DNA of 64,000 nucleotides from Streptococcus ictaluri 707-05 (GTDB lineage Bacteria; Bacillota; Bacilli; Lactobacillales; Streptococcaceae): NCBI RefSeq assembly GCF_000188015.2, contig NZ_AEUX02000008.1, positions 62,001 to 126,000 of the forward strand, read 5' to 3'. Shown piece by piece: positions 29,521 to 39,312 of this stretch (position 1 is its first letter; each line of letters starts with the position of its first letter). The notes under the pieces were generated by a model. It saw only the letters and a program-made list of their open reading frames with translations, ran no database searches and was not told where the DNA came from. The position numbers and the translations under genes were made by a program.

Positions 29521-29576
29521 TTGACAGATATTGGTATATACCATATAATAAAAATAGATAAAAGGTCTATACCAAT
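29521..29576 (+). promoter_or_regulatory. nagB promoter with two NagR/YvoA-type operators
   Basis: TTGACA (29521-29526) and TATAAT (29544-29549) are exactly 17 bp apart. TGGTATATACCA, a perfect palindrome at 29532-29543, fills the spacer; AGGTCTATACCA at 29563-29574 lies just downstream of the start point. Both resemble the dre-type operators of GntR-family amino-sugar repressors (NagR, YvoA, DasR). Repression released by glucosamine-6-phosphate or its N-acetyl form is expected. Confidence 0.8.
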
Positions 29577-29592
29577 TAAAAAGGAGAAATCA

Positions 29593-30297
29593 ATGAAAAT
29601 TATTCGTGTTGAAGATCAATTAGAAGGTGGTAAAATTGCCTTTACCCTCTTAAAAGAGAGTATGAGTAAAGATGCTAAAACCTTAGGCTTAGCTACAGGA
29701 AGTACACCTTTAAGTTTTTATCAGGAGATGGTGAAAAGTCCTATTGATTTCTCTCAAATGACAAGTGTTAATTTGGATGAGTATGTAGGACTATCTAGTC
29801 AGGACGATCAAAGTTATAACTACTTTATGCACCAGCATTTATTTGATGCAAAACCTTTTAAAGAGAATTTCTTGCCAAATGGGTTAGCAGAAGATTTACA
29901 AGAAGAAGTCAATCGCTACAATCAAGTCATTCTTGATCATCCCATTGATTTTCAGATTCTGGGTATTGGTCGTAACGGCCATATTGGTTTTAACGAACCA
30001 GGGACAACTTTTGAAGAAAAAACACATATTGTTGATTTAGATCCATCAACCATCGAAGCCAATAGCCGCTTTTTTGCTTCTATTGATGACGTTCCTAAAC
30101 AAGCCATTTCTATGGGAATAGCGTCAATTATGTCATCTAAAATGATTGTCTTATTAGCCTTTGGACAAGAAAAAGCTGAAGCCATTAAGGCAATGGTAGA
30201 AGGCCCTGTAACAGAAGCTTTACCTGCTAGTATTTTACAAAAGCACGACCATGTGGTTGTCATTTTAGACCAAGTAGCAGCTTCTCTTTTAGATTAA
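29593..30297 (+). CDS. nagB: Glucosamine-6-phosphate deaminase
   Basis: Converts glucosamine-6-phosphate to fructose-6-phosphate and ammonia, feeding amino sugars into glycolysis. 234 residues. Motifs: [15 protein letters not shown] (near residue 33), [10 protein letters not shown] (near 61), [16 protein letters not shown] (near 121) with the catalytic D/H region. The start at ATG 29593 follows AAAGGAGAAATCA; the in-frame TTG upstream is in the promoter. Regulated by the paired operators ahead. A terminator follows. Intact. Confidence 0.95.
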   Translation: MKIIRVEDQLEGGKIAFTLLKESMSKDAKTLGLATGSTPLSFYQEMVKSPIDFSQMTSVNLDEYVGLSSQDDQSYNYFMHQHLFDAKPFKENFLPNGLAEDLQEEVNRYNQVILDHPIDFQILGIGRNGHIGFNEPGTTFEEKTHIVDLDPSTIEANSRFFASIDDVPKQAISMGIASIMSSKMIVLLAFGQEKAEAIKAMVEGPVTEALPASILQKHDHVVVILDQVAASLLD

Positions 30298-30304
30298 ATA
30301 GGAT

Positions 30305-30335
30305 GAAAAAGGTTAAGTGGATTCTTAACCTTTTT
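30305..30335 (+). terminator. Terminator after nagB
   Basis: AAAAAGGTTAAG pairs with CTTAACCTTTTT over a short loop. Confidence 0.9.
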
Positions 30336-30377
30336 AGTTGCAGGAAAAGTCTTCTTTTTTTGTGGTAAACTATTCTT

Positions 30378-31094
30378 ATGCGTTTAGATAAATTATTAGG
30401 AATAAGTAGCCTAGGCTCTCGGAATCAGGTTAAAACATTAATTAAGAGTCAGGCGGTTAAGGTGGATGGACAGGTAGTTATTAAAGGAAATCAAAATGTT
30501 GATCCGGGCTTGCAAGTTATTTCGGTTCGTGGAAAAGTGATTCAAGGTCTTAATCATCGTTACTTTATTGTTCATAAACCAGCAGGAGTGGTGACAGCTT
30601 GTAAGGACACTGAACACCGAACCATCCTTGATTTGATTGATAATCAAGATCATAAAGAAGGTCTCTATCCTATCGGACGATTGGACAGAGATACAGAAGG
30701 TTTGATCTTAGTAACAGATAATGGCCCTTTAGGTTTTCGAATGTTACACCCCAAACACCATGTGGATAAAACATACTTGGTATCGGTGAATGGTTATTTA
30801 AGAAACGATGCCATCGCTTTTTTTCAAAAAGGGGTAAGCTTTTTGGATCAGACTGTCTGTAAACCAGCGAGATTGGAGATTTTAAAGGCTACTGCTGATC
30901 AATCAGATGCTTTATTAACTATTTCTGAAGGAAAGTTTCATCAAGTAAAGAAGATGTTTCTTGCTTATGGGTTAAAAGTCATCCGTTTAAAACGATTGAG
31001 TTTTGGGATTTTTCAATTGGGAGACTTAGCACTTGGACAGTATCGTGAGTTGACGCTAGATGAACAAGAGAAAATCAAAACTTATTTGGATTAA
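30378..31094 (+). CDS. rsuA: 16S rRNA pseudouridine synthase RsuA-type
   Basis: Makes pseudouridine in the small-subunit rRNA (position 516 in E. coli). 238 residues: an S4 RNA-binding domain (MRLDKLLGISSLGSRNQVK, residues 1-19, VKVDGQVV) and the catalytic domain with YFIVHKPAGVV, the motif II GRLDRDTEGLIL carrying the catalytic aspartate, and EGKFHQVKKMF. Placed between nagB and an MFS gene. No clear ribosome-binding site; TGTGGTAAACTATTCTT precedes the ATG. Intact. Confidence 0.92.
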   Translation: MRLDKLLGISSLGSRNQVKTLIKSQAVKVDGQVVIKGNQNVDPGLQVISVRGKVIQGLNHRYFIVHKPAGVVTACKDTEHRTILDLIDNQDHKEGLYPIGRLDRDTEGLILVTDNGPLGFRMLHPKHHVDKTYLVSVNGYLRNDAIAFFQKGVSFLDQTVCKPARLEILKATADQSDALLTISEGKFHQVKKMFLAYGLKVIRLKRLSFGIFQLGDLALGQYRELTLDEQEKIKTYLD

Positions 31095-31177
31095 GCAGAA
31101 TAAAACAATTCACAATTCTTGACCTCAAGCTCTAGACTTTATATACTTTAACAAGTAGATTTTCAAGGAGATTATAA

Positions 31178-32329
31178 ATGAAGGATAAATTATCAACTCG
31201 ATTAGCCCTTTTGTCGATTTCACTGTTTTTGATGTCGCACCTTGCTATTGCACCAGCTATTCCAAAACTTTATAGCCTTTACCATAGCAAAAACCCAGCT
31301 ATTGGGTTAGCTTCTGTTGAAAGTTTGGTAACCATACCAGCTATGATGATTACTATCTTTGTCGTACTGAGTAATGTCATTGTTGCGAAACTCGGAAAGA
31401 AACGTACGATTGAACTTGGACTCATTTTAATTTTGATATCTGGTATTGTATCGTTTTTTACGGTTAATTTTACCATTGTGATGATTTGTCGCTTACTATT
31501 AGGAATAGGGATTGGTCTTTACAACTCCTTGTCTATTAGTATTATGAGTGACTTTTATGAAGGTGAGACAAGAGCCAGTATGATAGGATTTCGCACAGCC
31601 ACTTTAAACATTGGTAAAGCTCTAACAACTTTCTTAGTTGGTTTAGCACTGCTCATTGGTGTCAATTATACTTATCTTGTTTATTTATTGGTGATTCCTG
31701 TCTATTTCTTTTTTAATCGTTATGTTCCTAAAATGCAGCATGAGAAACTTTCGTTAACAGCCACTACTAAATGGGACAAAAAAGCTTTTCTTTTAATGCT
31801 GATGACTTTCTTTATTGGGATTGCTTATATTGGGGCAACTATCAAAATTCCAAGTTTACTGGTTAGTCGTTACCATTATTCTAGTTTTTTTGCCAGTAAT
31901 ATGCTAACTGTTTTGGCTTTTAGTGGGATTCTGATTGGCTTGGTATTTGGAAAAATCACCAAGCTATTAAAAGAAAAGACTATGCTTCTTATGGTTATCA
32001 TGATGGGACTTGGCAACCTTATGTTTACGGTAGCCAATCATTCTTTTTTCTTTCTTACTGGTGCCTTTTTGATCGGAGCTAGTTTTGTAGGAGGCATGTC
32101 CTCAGTCTTTAATTATATTGCCAGACATTATGCTAAACACCATGTTAACTTTATTACGAGTTTAGCTATTACAGCTGGTAATATTGGGGTAATTTTAACA
32201 CCTTTACTTTTGACCAAGCTTCCAGCACACTTTCATTTAGAAGCCTTCATGACACCATTTTATATGGCAAGTGGCTTGATGGTGCTTAATGTGATGGTTT
32301 ATCAATTATTACCTAAAACAGTTGATTAA
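31178..32329 (+). CDS. Major facilitator superfamily transporter
   Basis: 383 residues with twelve predicted membrane helices. MFS motif-A-like loop VIVAKLGKKRTIELGL near residue 66 and RLLLGIGIGLYNSLSISIM near 105. It resembles the cyanate/multidrug-type MFS exporters of streptococci, but the substrate cannot be inferred. AAGGAGATTATAA precedes the ATG. A strong terminator follows, then the coiA promoter. Intact. Confidence 0.85.
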   Translation: MKDKLSTRLALLSISLFLMSHLAIAPAIPKLYSLYHSKNPAIGLASVESLVTIPAMMITIFVVLSNVIVAKLGKKRTIELGLILILISGIVSFFTVNFTIVMICRLLLGIGIGLYNSLSISIMSDFYEGETRASMIGFRTATLNIGKALTTFLVGLALLIGVNYTYLVYLLVIPVYFFFNRYVPKMQHEKLSLTATTKWDKKAFLLMLMTFFIGIAYIGATIKIPSLLVSRYHYSSFFASNMLTVLAFSGILIGLVFGKITKLLKEKTMLLMVIMMGLGNLMFTVANHSFFFLTGAFLIGASFVGGMSSVFNYIARHYAKHHVNFITSLAITAGNIGVILTPLLLTKLPAHFHLEAFMTPFYMASGLMVLNVMVYQLLPKTVD

Positions 32330-32330
32330 A

Positions 32331-32364
32331 GAAAAGAAGTTATCTGAGATAGCTTCTTTTCTTT
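32331..32364 (+). terminator. Terminator after the MFS gene
   Basis: GAAAAGAAGTTATCT pairs with AGATAGCTTCTTTTC (one mismatch) with T residues after it; it abuts the coiA CIN-box. Confidence 0.85.
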
Positions 32365-32371
32365 TCGAATA
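32364..32371 (+). promoter_or_regulatory. CIN-box-like ComX/SigX promoter element before coiA
   Basis: TTCGAATA preceded by a T-rich stretch, the same octamer as before comEA. It lies 35 bases before the expected coiA start. Confidence 0.7.
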
Positions 32372-32405
32372 AATAGATGAATCTAAAAATAAGGGGGACA
32401 AAACG

Positions 32406-33353
32406 ATATTAACGGCATTAGATGAACAAGGGCATATTATCTCGCTCCTGGAGCGATTGCCTACGGCCAAAACATTTTTTTGTCCGGCTTGCCATAGTCC
32501 ACTTCGTTTGAAAAATGGTCACTTTAAAAGACCTCACTTTGCCCACGTGACCCTTAAGCACTGCTCAGTTTATGGTGAGAATGAGTCAGCACAGCATCTG
32601 TCTCTGAAGGCTAGCTTATACCATAATTTGAGTCAGACACAAAAGGTAGTTATAGAGCAGTATATCCCATCGCTTAATCAAGTGGCCGATTTACTGGTTA
32701 ATGATTGCCTAGCACTTGAAGTTCAACTGAGTTCTATGTCTTTTCTAGCCTTAGCTAAAAGGACAAAGTCCTATCAAGAACAGGGATATCAGGTTCGTTG
32801 GCTTTTGGGAGAGAAACTCTGGTTAAAAAAACGGTTAACAACCTTGCAAAAACAGTTTCTTTATTTTTCTTGGACGATGGGTTTTCACTTATGGGAAATC
32901 GATGAGAAAAGGGCTGAGTTACGATTACAATACATGATCCATGAAGATTTGTTTGGCAAAGTAGTCTATTTAACCAAGACATGTTCATTCAATCAGGATA
33001 TTATGACTTTTCTTAGAAGCCCTTACCAAAAACAATTATTGAAATTGTCACAAAAGATGGATACTAAACTACTAGAGAAGATACAAAAAGCTCTTTTTAT
33101 GAAAAATACAAGGTGGCTGCAACAGCAAGAAGAAGCCTACTTAAAAGGTGATAATATCTTAAGCTGGCCTGTGACGCGCTTTTTCCCGCAATTTCATCCA
33201 ATTACTTCTGAACAGGGATTTCTCCAAATTCAAGATGATCTGTCAGTTTATTACAAATCATTTGAAAGATATTATAAAAAAGAGCCCAATAAGAGGGTGC
33301 AAACGCATTTTTCTCCTCTTTATTATGGTAAAATGGAAAAGAATAGAAATTAG
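32406..33353 (+). CDS. coiA: Competence protein CoiA with apparent ATA start
   Basis: Late competence protein needed for recombination of incoming DNA. The N-terminal zinc-binding block FFCPACHSPLRLK and HFKRPHFAH is followed by the nuclease-like part (HLSLKASLYH, NQVADLLV, LEVQLSS, YQEQGYQVRWLLG). Homology begins at codon ATA 32406 (ILTALDEQGHII...), 7 bases after GGGGGA, an ideal start site where an ATG would be expected. The next standard start is TTG 32457, which drops 17 residues and has no ribosome-binding site. So the gene may be silenced by ATG to ATA. About 315 residues. Ends 9 bases before pepF. Confidence 0.75.
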   Translation: MLTALDEQGHIISLLERLPTAKTFFCPACHSPLRLKNGHFKRPHFAHVTLKHCSVYGENESAQHLSLKASLYHNLSQTQKVVIEQYIPSLNQVADLLVNDCLALEVQLSSMSFLALAKRTKSYQEQGYQVRWLLGEKLWLKKRLTTLQKQFLYFSWTMGFHLWEIDEKRAELRLQYMIHEDLFGKVVYLTKTCSFNQDIMTFLRSPYQKQLLKLSQKMDTKLLEKIQKALFMKNTRWLQQQEEAYLKGDNILSWPVTRFFPQFHPITSEQGFLQIQDDLSVYYKSFERYYKKEPNKRVQTHFSPLYYGKMEKNRN

Positions 33354-33362
33354 GAGGAACTT

Positions 33363-35165
33363 ATGTCAGATAATCGTAGTCACTTAGAAGAAAAATACAC
33401 TTGGGATTTAAGTACCATTTTTGCGACAGATGACCTTTGGGAGCAAGAAATTGCTGATTTGGCAAAGGTTATTGACCAATCCAAAGCATTTGCGGGCCAC
33501 TTGTTGGATTCTGCTAGTAAACTGCTAGAAATTACAGAAGCTTATCTAGAACTTTCTAGACGCATTGAAACAGTATATGTTTATGCTCACATGAAAAACG
33601 ACCAAGATACAACTGTCGCCAAATATCAGGAGTACCAGGCAAAAGCATCTGGTTTGTATGCTAAATTTAGCGAAGTCTTTTCCTTTTATGAGCCTGAATT
33701 TATGACCTTGAATGAGGAAACTTATCAGGCATTTCTTGAGGAAGAGGATGGCTTATCAGCTTATGCTCATTTCTTTGATAAGTTATTTAAAGCGCGTGAA
33801 CATGTTTTATCTCAAGCAGAAGAAGAACTTCTTGCAGGTGCACAGGAAATTTTTAATGGTGCCGAAGAAACCTTCAGTATTTTGGATAATGCAGACTTAA
33901 TTTTCCCAACTGTCACAAGTGATAAGGGTGAGGAAATTGAGTTAACTCATGGCAATTTCATTAGTTTAATGGAATCTAAAAATCGTCAAGTCCGTCAAGC
34001 AGCTTATGAAGCAATGTATAGTACTTATGAGCAATTCCAACATACTTATGCCAAGACTCTTCAAACCAATGTTAAGGTTCAAAATTATAAGGCGCGTGTT
34101 CATAAATACGATTCTGCCAGACAAGCAGCCATGTCTGCCAACTTTATTCCAGAAGCTGTTTACGACACTCTTTTAGAAACGGTCAATAAAAACCTACCTT
34201 TACTACATCGCTATCTGAGACTTCGTCAAGATGTTTTAGGATTAGACGAGTTGAAAATGTATGATGTCTACACACCATTATCAGAAATAGATTTGGCGAT
34301 TGGTTACGACCAAGCTTTGGAAAAATCTGAAAAAGTCTTAGCTGTTTTTGGTAAAGATTATGCGGATCGTGTTCACTGTACTTTTTCTGAGCGTTGGATT
34401 GATGTGCATGTTAATAAAGGAAAACGTTCAGGAGCTTATTCAGGTGGATCTTATGATACCAATGCTTTCATGTTATTGAATTGGCAGGATACTCTAGATA
34501 ATTTGTATACCCTTGTACATGAAACAGGACACAGCTTGCACTCAACCTTTACGCGTGAAACGCAACCTTATGTCTATGGCGACTATAGTATTTTCTTAGC
34601 TGAAATTGCATCAACAACAAACGAAAATATTATGACAGAAGCCCTTCTACAAGAAGTTCAAGATGACAAAGAGCGCTTTGCTATTTTGAATCATTACCTA
34701 GATGGCTTTAGAGGAACCGTTTTCCGTCAAACGCAGTTTGCTGAATTTGAGCATGCTATTCATAAAGCAGACCAAGAGGGTCAAGTATTGACAAGTGAAT
34801 TTTTAAATCACTTGTATGCTTCTTTGAATGAAAAATATTATGGCTTAAGTAAAGAGGACAACCATTTCATTCAGTATGAGTGGGCTCGTATTCCCCATTT
34901 CTACTACAACTATTATGTTTATCAGTATGCAACAGGATTTGCGGCTGCAAGTTATTTAGCAGATAAAATTGTTCATGGCAGTCAAGAAGATATCGACAAC
35001 TACTTAACTTACCTCAAAGCAGGAAATTCTGATTACCCACTTGAAGTTATTGCTAAAGCAGGTGTTGACATGGCAAAAGGTGACTACCTAGAAGCAGCCT
35101 TTAAGGTCTTTGAAGAACGCTTAACAGAATTAGAAGCGCTTGTTACAAAAGGTGTTCATCACTAA
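33363..35165 (+). CDS. pepF: Oligoendopeptidase F (M3 family)
   Basis: Cytoplasmic zinc metallopeptidase that trims 7-17-residue peptides. 600 residues. Zinc motif HExxH is in [11 protein letters not shown] near residue 386, with the third ligand in [12 protein letters not shown]. Also [19 protein letters not shown], typical of PepF. AGGAGGAACTT precedes the ATG, which lies 9 bases after coiA, so the two are probably cotranscribed. A hairpin terminator near 35177-35210 follows. Intact. Confidence 0.95.
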   Translation: MSDNRSHLEEKYTWDLSTIFATDDLWEQEIADLAKVIDQSKAFAGHLLDSASKLLEITEAYLELSRRIETVYVYAHMKNDQDTTVAKYQEYQAKASGLYAKFSEVFSFYEPEFMTLNEETYQAFLEEEDGLSAYAHFFDKLFKAREHVLSQAEEELLAGAQEIFNGAEETFSILDNADLIFPTVTSDKGEEIELTHGNFISLMESKNRQVRQAAYEAMYSTYEQFQHTYAKTLQTNVKVQNYKARVHKYDSARQAAMSANFIPEAVYDTLLETVNKNLPLLHRYLRLRQDVLGLDELKMYDVYTPLSEIDLAIGYDQALEKSEKVLAVFGKDYADRVHCTFSERWIDVHVNKGKRSGAYSGGSYDTNAFMLLNWQDTLDNLYTLVHETGHSLHSTFTRETQPYVYGDYSIFLAEIASTTNENIMTEALLQEVQDDKERFAILNHYLDGFRGTVFRQTQFAEFEHAIHKADQEGQVLTSEFLNHLYASLNEKYYGLSKEDNHFIQYEWARIPHFYYNYYVYQYATGFAAASYLADKIVHGSQEDIDNYLTYLKAGNSDYPLEVIAKAGVDMAKGDYLEAAFKVFEERLTELEALVTKGVHH

Positions 35166-35176
35166 TTCACATTTGA

Positions 35177-35212
35177 ATTCAACTGAGAGATAGCAAAATG
35201 CTGTCTCTTTTT
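35177..35212 (+). terminator. Terminator after pepF
   Basis: TGAGAGATAGCA pairs with TGCTGTCTCTTTT around a short loop with T residues after it. Confidence 0.75.
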
Positions 35213-35245
35213 GATAAGACTAATCATCTCAAAAAGGAGTTGACA

Positions 35246-35788
35246 ATGAAAACGATTCGTCGATTAAGGCTGTCAGATCAGTCAGCTTTTCAAGAATTTC
35301 AATCAGCTTTATTAACGGAAAATCAAAATGGTAATGGTTTTGTAGAAGTAAAAGAAATCAGTGATTTTCCAGCTTTTCTTGCCAAGCTAAACCGTTCAGA
35401 GTACCAGACAGATAATCCTGACTGGTCAACGGCTACCCATTATTATTATTTTTTAAATGATGTTATTGTAGCTAAAATTAGCTGTCGTTGGCAAATTGAT
35501 AAAGGAGACTTGCTCTTATATGGGGGACATATTGGTTTTGTAACGCATCCCGAGTATCGCAGACAAGGTATCATGAGAGAACTGTTAGTATATGCCTTGA
35601 AGCAGTACTCAGAGCGTGCTATCGAGAAAGTACTAATTACAGCAAATGTGAGAAATAGCCCAAGTCGTCAAACTATTGAAAATATAGGAGGTGTTTTTGA
35701 AAATAGCCTAAAGGTTCCTGATGATTATTCACAAAGCAGGATGGCAGGACAGGAAATCGCTAGATATTGGGTTGCTAGCAAAAGATAA
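35246..35788 (+). CDS. GNAT-family N-acetyltransferase
   Basis: 180 residues. Single GNAT fold with the acetyl-CoA site at GFVTHPEYRRQGIMRELLVYAL (cited as GFVTHPEYRRQGI, near residue 96) and the later ANVRNSPSRQTIENIGG, a common ending of RimJ/YjbC-like enzymes. The start is ATG 35246 after AAAAAGGAGTTGACA. It and the following broken antiporter interrupt the usual streptococcal order pepF-trmR-prsA. Substrate unknown. Confidence 0.88.
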   Translation: MKTIRRLRLSDQSAFQEFQSALLTENQNGNGFVEVKEISDFPAFLAKLNRSEYQTDNPDWSTATHYYYFLNDVIVAKISCRWQIDKGDLLLYGGHIGFVTHPEYRRQGIMRELLVYALKQYSERAIEKVLITANVRNSPSRQTIENIGGVFENSLKVPDDYSQSRMAGQEIARYWVASKR

Positions 35789-35908
35789 AGTTCGAATTTT
35801 AATCTTTGAGCATACTTTTTGACACTAAGTGAGTTTTTTATAAACTAAAAACCTAACATTTTTTGTAAATTATATGATTAATATTCGTATATAGAAAAAG
35901 GGGTTTTT

Positions 35909-37137
35909 GTGAAAAAACAAATCGTTGCCTAGTTGCCTTCTCAGGTGTGACGCTTCATCTGGTTTTGGGATCAACTTATGCATGGAGTGTTTACCGCAAT
36001 CCGATTATGGCGGAGACAGGTTGGGAGCAATCTTCGGTTGCATTGGCTTTTTCATTGGCTATTTTTTGCCTAGGTATGTCAGCAGCCTTTATGGGCAGAT
36101 TGATTGAAAAGTTTGGTCCTCGCATGATGGGAACCATTTCAGCCATTCTCTATGGTAGCGGAAACCTCTTAACAGGTTTGGCTATTGCTAATCATCAACT
36201 TTGGCTGCTCTATCTTGGTTACGGTCTTCTTGGAGGTTTAGGTCTTGGTGCAGGCTATATTGCTCCTGTTCCGACTATCATTAAATGGTTTCCAGATAAG
36301 CGAGGGCTTGCTACTGGATTAGCGATCATGGGTTTTGGATTTGCTTCCTTACTGACTAGTCCAATTGCTCAATTTTTAATGTCTAAACAAGGGGTAGTGC
36401 AAACATTTTATATTTTAGGAATAGCTTACTTTCTGATTATGATTATTGCTGCCTAAGGTATTAAAAGGCCTACACTGGAAGAGCAAGAAGCCTTAGCGGC
36501 AAAAAGCAAGAGTGGTCAAAAGATTGATATGACAAAAGGTATGACAGCTAACCAAGCTATCAAAACTCAAGAATTTTATCTTTTGTGGTTTATGATGTTT
36601 GTCAATGTTGCCTGTGGTCTTGGCCTAATCTCAGCCGTTGCTCCAATGGCACAAGATTTAGCTAATATGTCAGCAGAAGCTGCAGCAGTTATTGTTGGTA
36701 TTATGGGGATTTTCAATGGTTTTGGAAGACTGTTATGGGCAGGTTTATCTGATTATATTGGACGACCATTGACTTTCGTTTTACTCTTTATTGTTAATAT
36801 TGTGATGATAGCAGGACTTTTAGTCTTCAAAGCACCAGTCTTATTTGTCCTTGTAATGGCTATTTTGATGACTTGTTACGGGGCTGGTTTCTCTTTAATT
36901 CCTCCTTATTTGAGTGATGTTTTTGGAGCCAAAGAATTAGCAAGTCTTCATGGCTATATTTTAACCTCAGGGGCAGTTTCTGCATTAGTTGGTCCCATGT
37001 TATTAGCCTTTATTTTAGACTTAACACAGAGTTATACTATTATTTTGGTGGTCTTTATCCTCTTGCATACGGCAGCCTTAGGGGTTTCTTTATACCTTAG
37101 ACAGAAATTACAAGCTAAAGATAAGCTACCACTTTAA
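35909..37137 (+). pseudogene. OxlT-like MFS antiporter, frameshift and nonsense
   Basis: Homology to the oxalate/formate antiporter-like MFS group: HLVLGSTYAWSVYRNPI, GLLGGLGLGAGYIAP, KWFPDKRGLATGLAIMGFG and a second half with FNGFGRLLWAGLSDYIGR. GTG AAA AAA CAA runs into TAG after 7 codons; one more A in the six-A run gives KKTNRCLVAFSGVTLHL. A TAA at 36454-36456 (probably CAA to TAA) breaks the centre between helices six and seven, with the frame resuming at GIKRP. Repaired length is about 409 residues. Two lesions make loss of function near certain. Confidence 0.88.
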
Positions 37138-37156
37138 TAACATGCATTTCCATAAA

Positions 37157-37186
37157 CTCTTACAGCTCTTGTAAGAGTTTTTATAG
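37157..37186 (+). terminator. Terminator after the antiporter pseudogene
   Basis: CTCTTACAG pairs with CTTGTAAGAG, followed by TTTTTAT. Confidence 0.8.
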
Positions 37187-37247
37187 TGACCTTTTGGGTT
37201 AAAATCAGACAAGAAATAAAGAATAAAGTCGCCTACTGTCGCTATTC

Positions 37248-37277
37248 TTGACACTCGATAAGAGTCTATGATATGCT
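37248..37277 (+). promoter_or_regulatory. Promoter placed directly on the trmR start codon
   Basis: TTGACA (37248-37253) and TATGCT (37272-37277), 18 bp apart. The expected start point is at about 37284, the A of the ATG, so the mRNA would be leaderless. No Shine-Dalgarno is present. Confidence 0.55.
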
Positions 37278-37283
37278 ACTTTC

Positions 37284-37991
37284 ATGGTTAAATCATATAG
37301 TAAAAATGCAAATCATGATATGCGACGTCCGGTAGTTAAGGAAGAAATTCTTTCTTTCATGCGAACACAACAAGAGCAAAATTCAGGATTTTTAGCAGAA
37401 TTAGAAGCATTTGCGAGACAAGAAAATATTCCGATTATTCAACATGAAGTTGTGGCTTATTTTAGATTATTATTACAGAGCTTACAACCCAAAAAGATTC
37501 TTGAAATAGGGACAGCCATAGGGTTCTCAGCCTTACTGATGGCAGAAAATGCACCTGATGCTCAGGTTATCACCATTGATCGGAATCCCGAAATGATTGG
37601 TTTTGCGAAAGACAATTTTGCCAAGTATGATAGTAGACATCAAATTACTTTACTTGAGGGTGATGCTGTTGATCTCTTGGCAGAGTTAGAAGATGATTTT
37701 GATTTTGTCTTTATGGACTCAGCTAAATCTAAATATATTGTTTTCTTACCAGAAGTCTTGAAGCGCTTAAAAGTGGGTGGTTTAATTGTTTTTGATGATA
37801 TCTTTCAAGGTGGAGATATTGTTAAACCCATTGAAGAGGTTCGCCGTGGACAACGAACCATTTATCGTGGCTTGCAAGCGCTGTTTGAGGCAACGCTTGA
37901 TCATCCTGGCTTGACCGCAAGCCTTTTACCCCTAAGTGATGGCTTGCTGATGATTCGCAAAAATCAAGAGAATATTATCCTGTCAGATTAA
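37284..37991 (+). CDS. trmR: O-methyltransferase, TrmR-like (tRNA 5-hydroxyuridine methyltransferase)
   Basis: 235 residues, class I SAM methyltransferase of the O-methyltransferase family 3. SAM motif [17 protein letters not shown] near residue 72; acidic motif [10 protein letters not shown] near 96; metal-dependent block [11 protein letters not shown] near 140 and [15 protein letters not shown] near 164. Related B. subtilis YrrM/TrmR forms 5-methoxyuridine in tRNA. Upstream of prsA as in other streptococci. The start has no ribosome-binding site; ATG 37320 (MRRPVV) is an alternative, also without one. The specific reaction is inferred from family. Confidence 0.85.
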   Translation: MVKSYSKNANHDMRRPVVKEEILSFMRTQQEQNSGFLAELEAFARQENIPIIQHEVVAYFRLLLQSLQPKKILEIGTAIGFSALLMAENAPDAQVITIDRNPEMIGFAKDNFAKYDSRHQITLLEGDAVDLLAELEDDFDFVFMDSAKSKYIVFLPEVLKRLKVGGLIVFDDIFQGGDIVKPIEEVRRGQRTIYRGLQALFEATLDHPGLTASLLPLSDGLLMIRKNQENIILSD

Positions 37992-38052
37992 GATAAGTTT
38001 AAGAAATTATGATATAATATACTGGTTAATGAAAAAAGGAGCTCTTAATACG

Positions 38053-39084
38053 ATGAAAAAAACAAACAAACTGCTTGTTGGAATTGTGACATTGGCTTCA
38101 GTAGTCACTCTAGCAGCCTGTAATTCAACAAGTAACAATACAAACGTTATCACAATGAAAGGTGATACCATTACTGTCAGCGATTTTTTTAATGAAGCTA
38201 AACACTCAACGACTTCTCAACAAACCATGTTAAACTTAGTCTTGACTCGTGTCTTTGAGGCTCAATATGGTAAAAAAGTTTCTAATAAAGAAGTCGATAA
38301 AGCCTATAACAAAACAGCTGAACAATATGGCTCATCATTTTCAAATGCCCTTGCAGGAGCTGGTTTAACACCAGAATCTTACAAAGGTCAAATCAGAACA
38401 ACAATGTTGGTAGAGTATGCTGTTAAGGAAATGGCTAAAAAAGACTTGACAGAGGCAAATTATAAAAAAGCCTTTGAAGCTTACAGTCCTAAAATGACAA
38501 CTCAAGTTATTACGTTAGATAGTGAAGAAGCTGCGAAAACAGTCTTAGGTGAAGCAAAGACAGAAGGTGCTGATTTTGCTGCTATTGCTAAAGAAAAAAC
38601 AACAGCTGCGGATAAAAAAATTGACTATAGCTTTGATTCAGGCTCATCTATTCTTACAGCTGATGTGATTAAAGCTGCAACAGGACTCAAAGAAGGCGAT
38701 GTTTCAGAAGTGATTTCTGTTTTAGACCCAGCAACTTATCAAAGTAAGTTCTACATTGTCAAAGTGACTAAGAAAGCTGAAAAGAAATCTGACTGGAAAC
38801 ACTATAAAAAACGTCTCAAAGATATTATCTTAGATGAGAAAACAAAAGACACTAACTTCCAAAACAAAGTGATTGCAAAAGAACTAGACAAGGCTAACGT
38901 TAAAATTAAAGATCAAGCTTTTGCTAATATCTTGGCGCAATATGCAAGCACTGATAAGTCAGGACAAACTGGTAAAGATAAAAATGGGACTAAGTCAGAT
39001 GTAGCTCCAGCTGAAACACCAGAAACTGGTGATGCTCCAGCACCATCTGAGGAAGCACCTGCTTCAGAGCCAGCTGCAGAATAA
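38053..39084 (+). CDS. prsA: Foldase lipoprotein PrsA
   Basis: Extracytoplasmic peptidyl-prolyl isomerase that folds secreted proteins on the outer membrane face. About 343 residues. Lipoprotein signal [12 protein letters not shown]...VTLAAC with the lipidated cysteine near residue 22; parvulin (PpiC) domain from about 140 to 245; a C-terminal tail rich in P, A, E and S ([17 protein letters not shown]). AAAAGGAGCTCTTAATACG precedes the ATG, and the longer in-frame start overlaps that site. Ends just before the alaS T-box promoter. Intact. Confidence 0.94.
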   Translation: MKKTNKLLVGIVTLASVVTLAACNSTSNNTNVITMKGDTITVSDFFNEAKHSTTSQQTMLNLVLTRVFEAQYGKKVSNKEVDKAYNKTAEQYGSSFSNALAGAGLTPESYKGQIRTTMLVEYAVKEMAKKDLTEANYKKAFEAYSPKMTTQVITLDSEEAAKTVLGEAKTEGADFAAIAKEKTTAADKKIDYSFDSGSSILTADVIKAATGLKEGDVSEVISVLDPATYQSKFYIVKVTKKAEKKSDWKHYKKRLKDIILDEKTKDTNFQNKVIAKELDKANVKIKDQAFANILAQYASTDKSGQTGKDKNGTKSDVAPAETPETGDAPAPSEEAPASEPAAE

Positions 39085-39094
39085 AGGATTTTTG

Positions 39095-39312
39095 TTGACT
39101 AATCTCAAAAAAAATCTTATAATAATTTAGTTAAGAATTGTTTATCAAGAGATGAGAATCAGAAAAATGACGGTTGCTGCGAGTCACGGATCATCAGATA
39201 GATATGCTACTTAACTTCAATACTTTAATGATAGACTAATAAGAATGACAAGTTCATTGAATAGAGGTGGTACCGCGGTTTTCGCCCTCTGTCAGATGAG
39301 CTTGTCTTTTAT
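39095..39312 (+). promoter_or_regulatory. Promoter and T-box leader of alaS
   Basis: TTGACT (39095-39100) and TATAAT (39118-39123), 17 bp apart, start a leader with the conserved T-box AGAGGTGGTACCGCG at 39263-39277. The terminator stem is GACAAGTTCAT (39247-39257) with ATGAGCTTGTC (39295-39305), followed by TTTTATTT. A likely specifier is GCT (39206-39208), an alanine codon followed by the usual purine A. Uncharged tRNA-Ala should stabilise the antiterminator and turn on alaS. Confidence 0.88.
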
